Source: Nannocystis punicea
GTDB lineage: Bacteria > Myxococcota_A > Polyangia > Nannocystales > Nannocystaceae
Direction: 5' to 3'
Assembly (NCBI RefSeq): GCF_026965555.1
Contig: NZ_CP114040.1
Coordinates: forward strand, 6,510,001 to 6,574,000
DNA: 64,000 bases
Shown here: piece after piece, positions 62,348-64,000 of the stretch
Layout: each line of letters begins with the position of its first letter
Numbering within the stretch: position 1 is the first letter of the stretch
Position numbers and translations under genes: made by a program
Notes under the pieces: model-generated
Database searches by the model: none
Told to the model about the DNA's origin: nothing
What the model saw: the letters and a program-made list of their open reading frames with translations, nothing else

Positions 62348-63817
62348 ATGCACCGCGCCGCCCTCCGCCGCTCGCTCTCCCCGGTCCTCCCGCTCGTGTG
62401 CCTCGCGCTCGCGTGTCACCGCGGCCAGGGCGTCGCCCTCGCGCCCGCGCAGGAGGTCGCGGCCCCCGTCGAGCCCGTCCCCGAACCTCCGCCGCCCCCG
62501 CCTCCTGCGCCGCCGACAGCCGACCCGCACCTGCGCCAGGTCGCGGAGCAGGTCTACACCTTCGCCTATCCGCTCGTGCTCATGGACGTCACGCGTCAGG
62601 TCATGACGACGCAGACGCCCATCAACACCTTCCAGCACATGCGCGCCTACCCCAGCGCCAAGTTCCGCGACGTCGTCAGCCCCAACGCCGACACCCTCTA
62701 TTCCTCGGCCTGGCTCGACCTCGCCAGGGAGCCGATCGTCCTCGGCATCCCGGACATGGGCAAGCGTTACTGGCTCATGCCGATGCTCGACGCCTGGACC
62801 AACGTGTTCGCCTCGCCGGGCACGCGCACCACCGGCAACAAGGCCCAGCACTTCGCCGTCGTCGGCCCCAACTGGCAGGGCCAGCTGCCCGAGGGCCTCG
62901 TCGAGCTGCGCGCGCCGACCGACATCGTCTGGATCATCGGCCGCACCGCCGTCCACAGCGAGCTCGACACCCTCGCGGTGCACAAGCTGCAGGACCAGTA
63001 CAAGCTCACCCCGCTGTCCGGCTGGGGCCCGATGGCCGTCGCTCCCGAGCCGCCGCCCCTGACCACCGGCGTCGACATCGGCACCCCGCCGGCGCAGCAG
63101 GTCCAGGCCATGCCGCCCGAGCAGTTCATGGCCCGGGTCGCCGAGCTCTTGCCGGAGAACCCGCCGGCCGACGCCGACGGCGCCATGGTCGACAAGATGC
63201 GCGAGCTGAAGCTCGTGCGCGGCTCGCAGTGGGGCCCCGCCGAGCTCACGCCCTCGGCCGAGCTCGCATTGCGCGAGGGCTTCGAGAACGCCCGCGCCGA
63301 GCTGGCCGCCGCCGCTCGCCACTTGCCGGGCGACAAGGTCAACGGCTGGCGGATCTTCGGCGACACCGGCCAGTACGGCGTCGACTACGAGCGACGGGCC
63401 CTCGTCGCCGAGGTCGGCCTCGGCGCCAACCTGCCGCAGGACGCGCTCTACCCCGCCACCGCCGTCGACGGCGACGGCCAGCCGCTGACCGGCGCCAACC
63501 GCTACGTCCTGCACTTCGACAAGGGCGAGACGCCGCCGGTCGACGGCTTCTGGTCGGTCACCCTCTACGACGAGGAGCACTTCTTCGTCGCCAACCCGAT
63601 CGACCGCTACGCCGTCGGCGATCGCAGCAAGCTGCGGCGCAACAAGGACGGCTCGGTCGACATCTACATCCAGCAAGAGTCCCCCGGCAAGGCGCGGGAG
63701 ACCAACTGGCTGCCCGCCCCCGCCGGCCCCTTCAACCTCATCATGCGCCTCTACTGGCCCAAGGAGCAGGCCCTGACGGGCGACTGGGTCCCCCCGCCGG
63801 TGACGCGCATGCCCTGA
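62348..63817 (+). CDS. DUF1254/DUF1214 domain lipoprotein
   Basis: 489 residues from ATG 62348. The signal peptide ends LVCLALAC (lipobox) and a Pro-rich linker follows. DUF1254: YTFAYPLVLMDVTRQVMTTQ, VSPNADTLYSSAWLDLAREP, RYWLMPMLDAWTNVFASPGT and VWIIGRTAVHSELDTLAV. DUF1214: ANRYVLHFDKGETPPVDGFW, SVTLYDEEHFFVANPIDRYA and NWLPAPAGPFNLIMRLYWP. These widespread exported proteins have no settled biochemical role. Length is normal for the two-domain form. It is monocistronic and followed by a perfect palindrome. Confidence 0.88.
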   Translation: MHRAALRRSLSPVLPLVCLALACHRGQGVALAPAQEVAAPVEPVPEPPPPPPPAPPTADPHLRQVAEQVYTFAYPLVLMDVTRQVMTTQTPINTFQHMRAYPSAKFRDVVSPNADTLYSSAWLDLAREPIVLGIPDMGKRYWLMPMLDAWTNVFASPGTRTTGNKAQHFAVVGPNWQGQLPEGLVELRAPTDIVWIIGRTAVHSELDTLAVHKLQDQYKLTPLSGWGPMAVAPEPPPLTTGVDIGTPPAQQVQAMPPEQFMARVAELLPENPPADADGAMVDKMRELKLVRGSQWGPAELTPSAELALREGFENARAELAAAARHLPGDKVNGWRIFGDTGQYGVDYERRALVAEVGLGANLPQDALYPATAVDGDGQPLTGANRYVLHFDKGETPPVDGFWSVTLYDEEHFFVANPIDRYAVGDRSKLRRNKDGSVDIYIQQESPGKARETNWLPAPAGPFNLIMRLYWPKEQALTGDWVPPPVTRMP

Positions 63818-63840
63818 GCGTCGGCGCGCCCTCTCGTAGG

Positions 63841-63864
63841 ACCTTCAGGACATGTCCTGAAGGT
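63841..63864. repeat. Perfect 24-bp palindrome centred on CATG
   Basis: The 24 bases at 63841-63864 equal their own reverse complement (arms ACCTTCAGGACA and TGTCCTGAAGGT). It lies 24 bp past the DUF1254 gene stop. It is an extended single-unit member of the CATG repeat family and could form a terminator-like structure in either direction. Confidence 0.8.
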
Positions 63865-63908
63865 CCATCCGTGCGACCGGCGCGCGTGCATTATGTGACC
63901 ATAAGGAC

Positions 63909-64000
63909 ATGTCCATAAGCACAACCGACACGCCACCCGCGCCGCCCGTGCCGAGCCCGTCGCGCCCGCCCACGGCTGCCCCGAAGGACCTGTCCCGAAA
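63909..64000 (+). CDS. Possible CDS start, runs off the window end
   Basis: ATG 63909 lies within a CATG repeat (GGACATGTCC) and opens a frame MSISTTDTPPAPPVPSPSRP that stays open to the end of the window. The Thr/Pro-rich start could be a disordered N-terminus. The only support is the repeated local habit of genes starting inside CATG elements (hmuY, rdgB, dabB). It may not be real. Confidence 0.3.
   Translation, partial: MSISTTDTPPAPPVPSPSRPPTAAPKDLSR

Overview
The window is a very GC-rich chromosomal segment with the look of a nannocystine myxobacterium (Myxococcota, Nannocystis-like). The grounds are the number of secreted lipoproteins with Thr/Gly/Asp-rich linkers, DUF4215 Cys-rich repeats, a MYXO-CTERM-like tail (Cys-Gly-Gly-Cys ... 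Arg run), a DUF4388 regulator, and GTG starts with 4-nt overlaps. This placement is inference from gene content; no rRNA is present.

Layout. 1-8.5 kb: an rpsD start (zinc-ribbon-less S4) diverges across two Fur-like boxes from a heme-uptake cluster: hmuT, hmuU, hmuV, hmuY, a translationally coupled HExxH protease and a siderophore-interacting flavoprotein. 8.6-9.6 kb: a degenerate IS5-family element with perfect ends. 9.6-20.5 kb: a lipoprotein, recQ, a GIY-YIG protein, a histidine phosphatase, a propeller protein, a BtpA-family protein, tRNA-Arg and tRNA-Pro, then rph-rdgB. 20.7-34 kb: a small lipoprotein, a 3-hydroxyacyl-CoA dehydrogenase/enoyl-CoA hydratase fusion, a TonB receptor with two related lipoproteins, a saccharopine-dehydrogenase-like enzyme, a GAF-STAS protein and a Sel1 lipoprotein. 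34-42 kb: a fibrinogen-like DUF4215 lipoprotein, a TPP riboswitch, thiC and an overlapping membrane sulfatase. 42.4-48.4 kb: a DabA/DabB-type inorganic-carbon transporter operon with a third, NuoM-like subunit. 48.6-64 kb: a zinc metallopeptidase plus VIT/VWA lipoprotein, a stand-alone GlmU uridyltransferase with a decayed copy of its tail, a response regulator, a coupled BamA-like/DUF4390/NtrY-like kinase cluster, a DUF4388 protein and a DUF1254 lipoprotein.

The most unusual content is a dispersed family of miniature hairpin repeats. Tetramers of the form CATG, CCTG or CAGG (sometimes CATC, CTTG, CAGC, CACC) recur at an exact 14-nt pitch. The ten bases between them are usually self-complementary (TCC-N4-GGA, CTC-N4-GAG, TTC-N4-GAA, CCC-N4-GGG, TCT-N4-AGA), giving stems of up to 7 bp with a 4-nt loop. 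More than thirty loci carry them: behind stop codons, between convergent genes, across start codons and signal-peptide coding, and inside genes (recQ, NtrY-like kinase, GAF-STAS protein, VWA protein, TonB receptor). Two longer tandem arrays (64-67 bp and about 66-70 bp units) that flank the siderophore-interacting gene have this hairpin as the core of each unit. Several other gaps hold ~70-96 bp tandem duplications, two of which copy the 3' end of the neighbouring gene. I know of no described family matching the 14-nt pattern.
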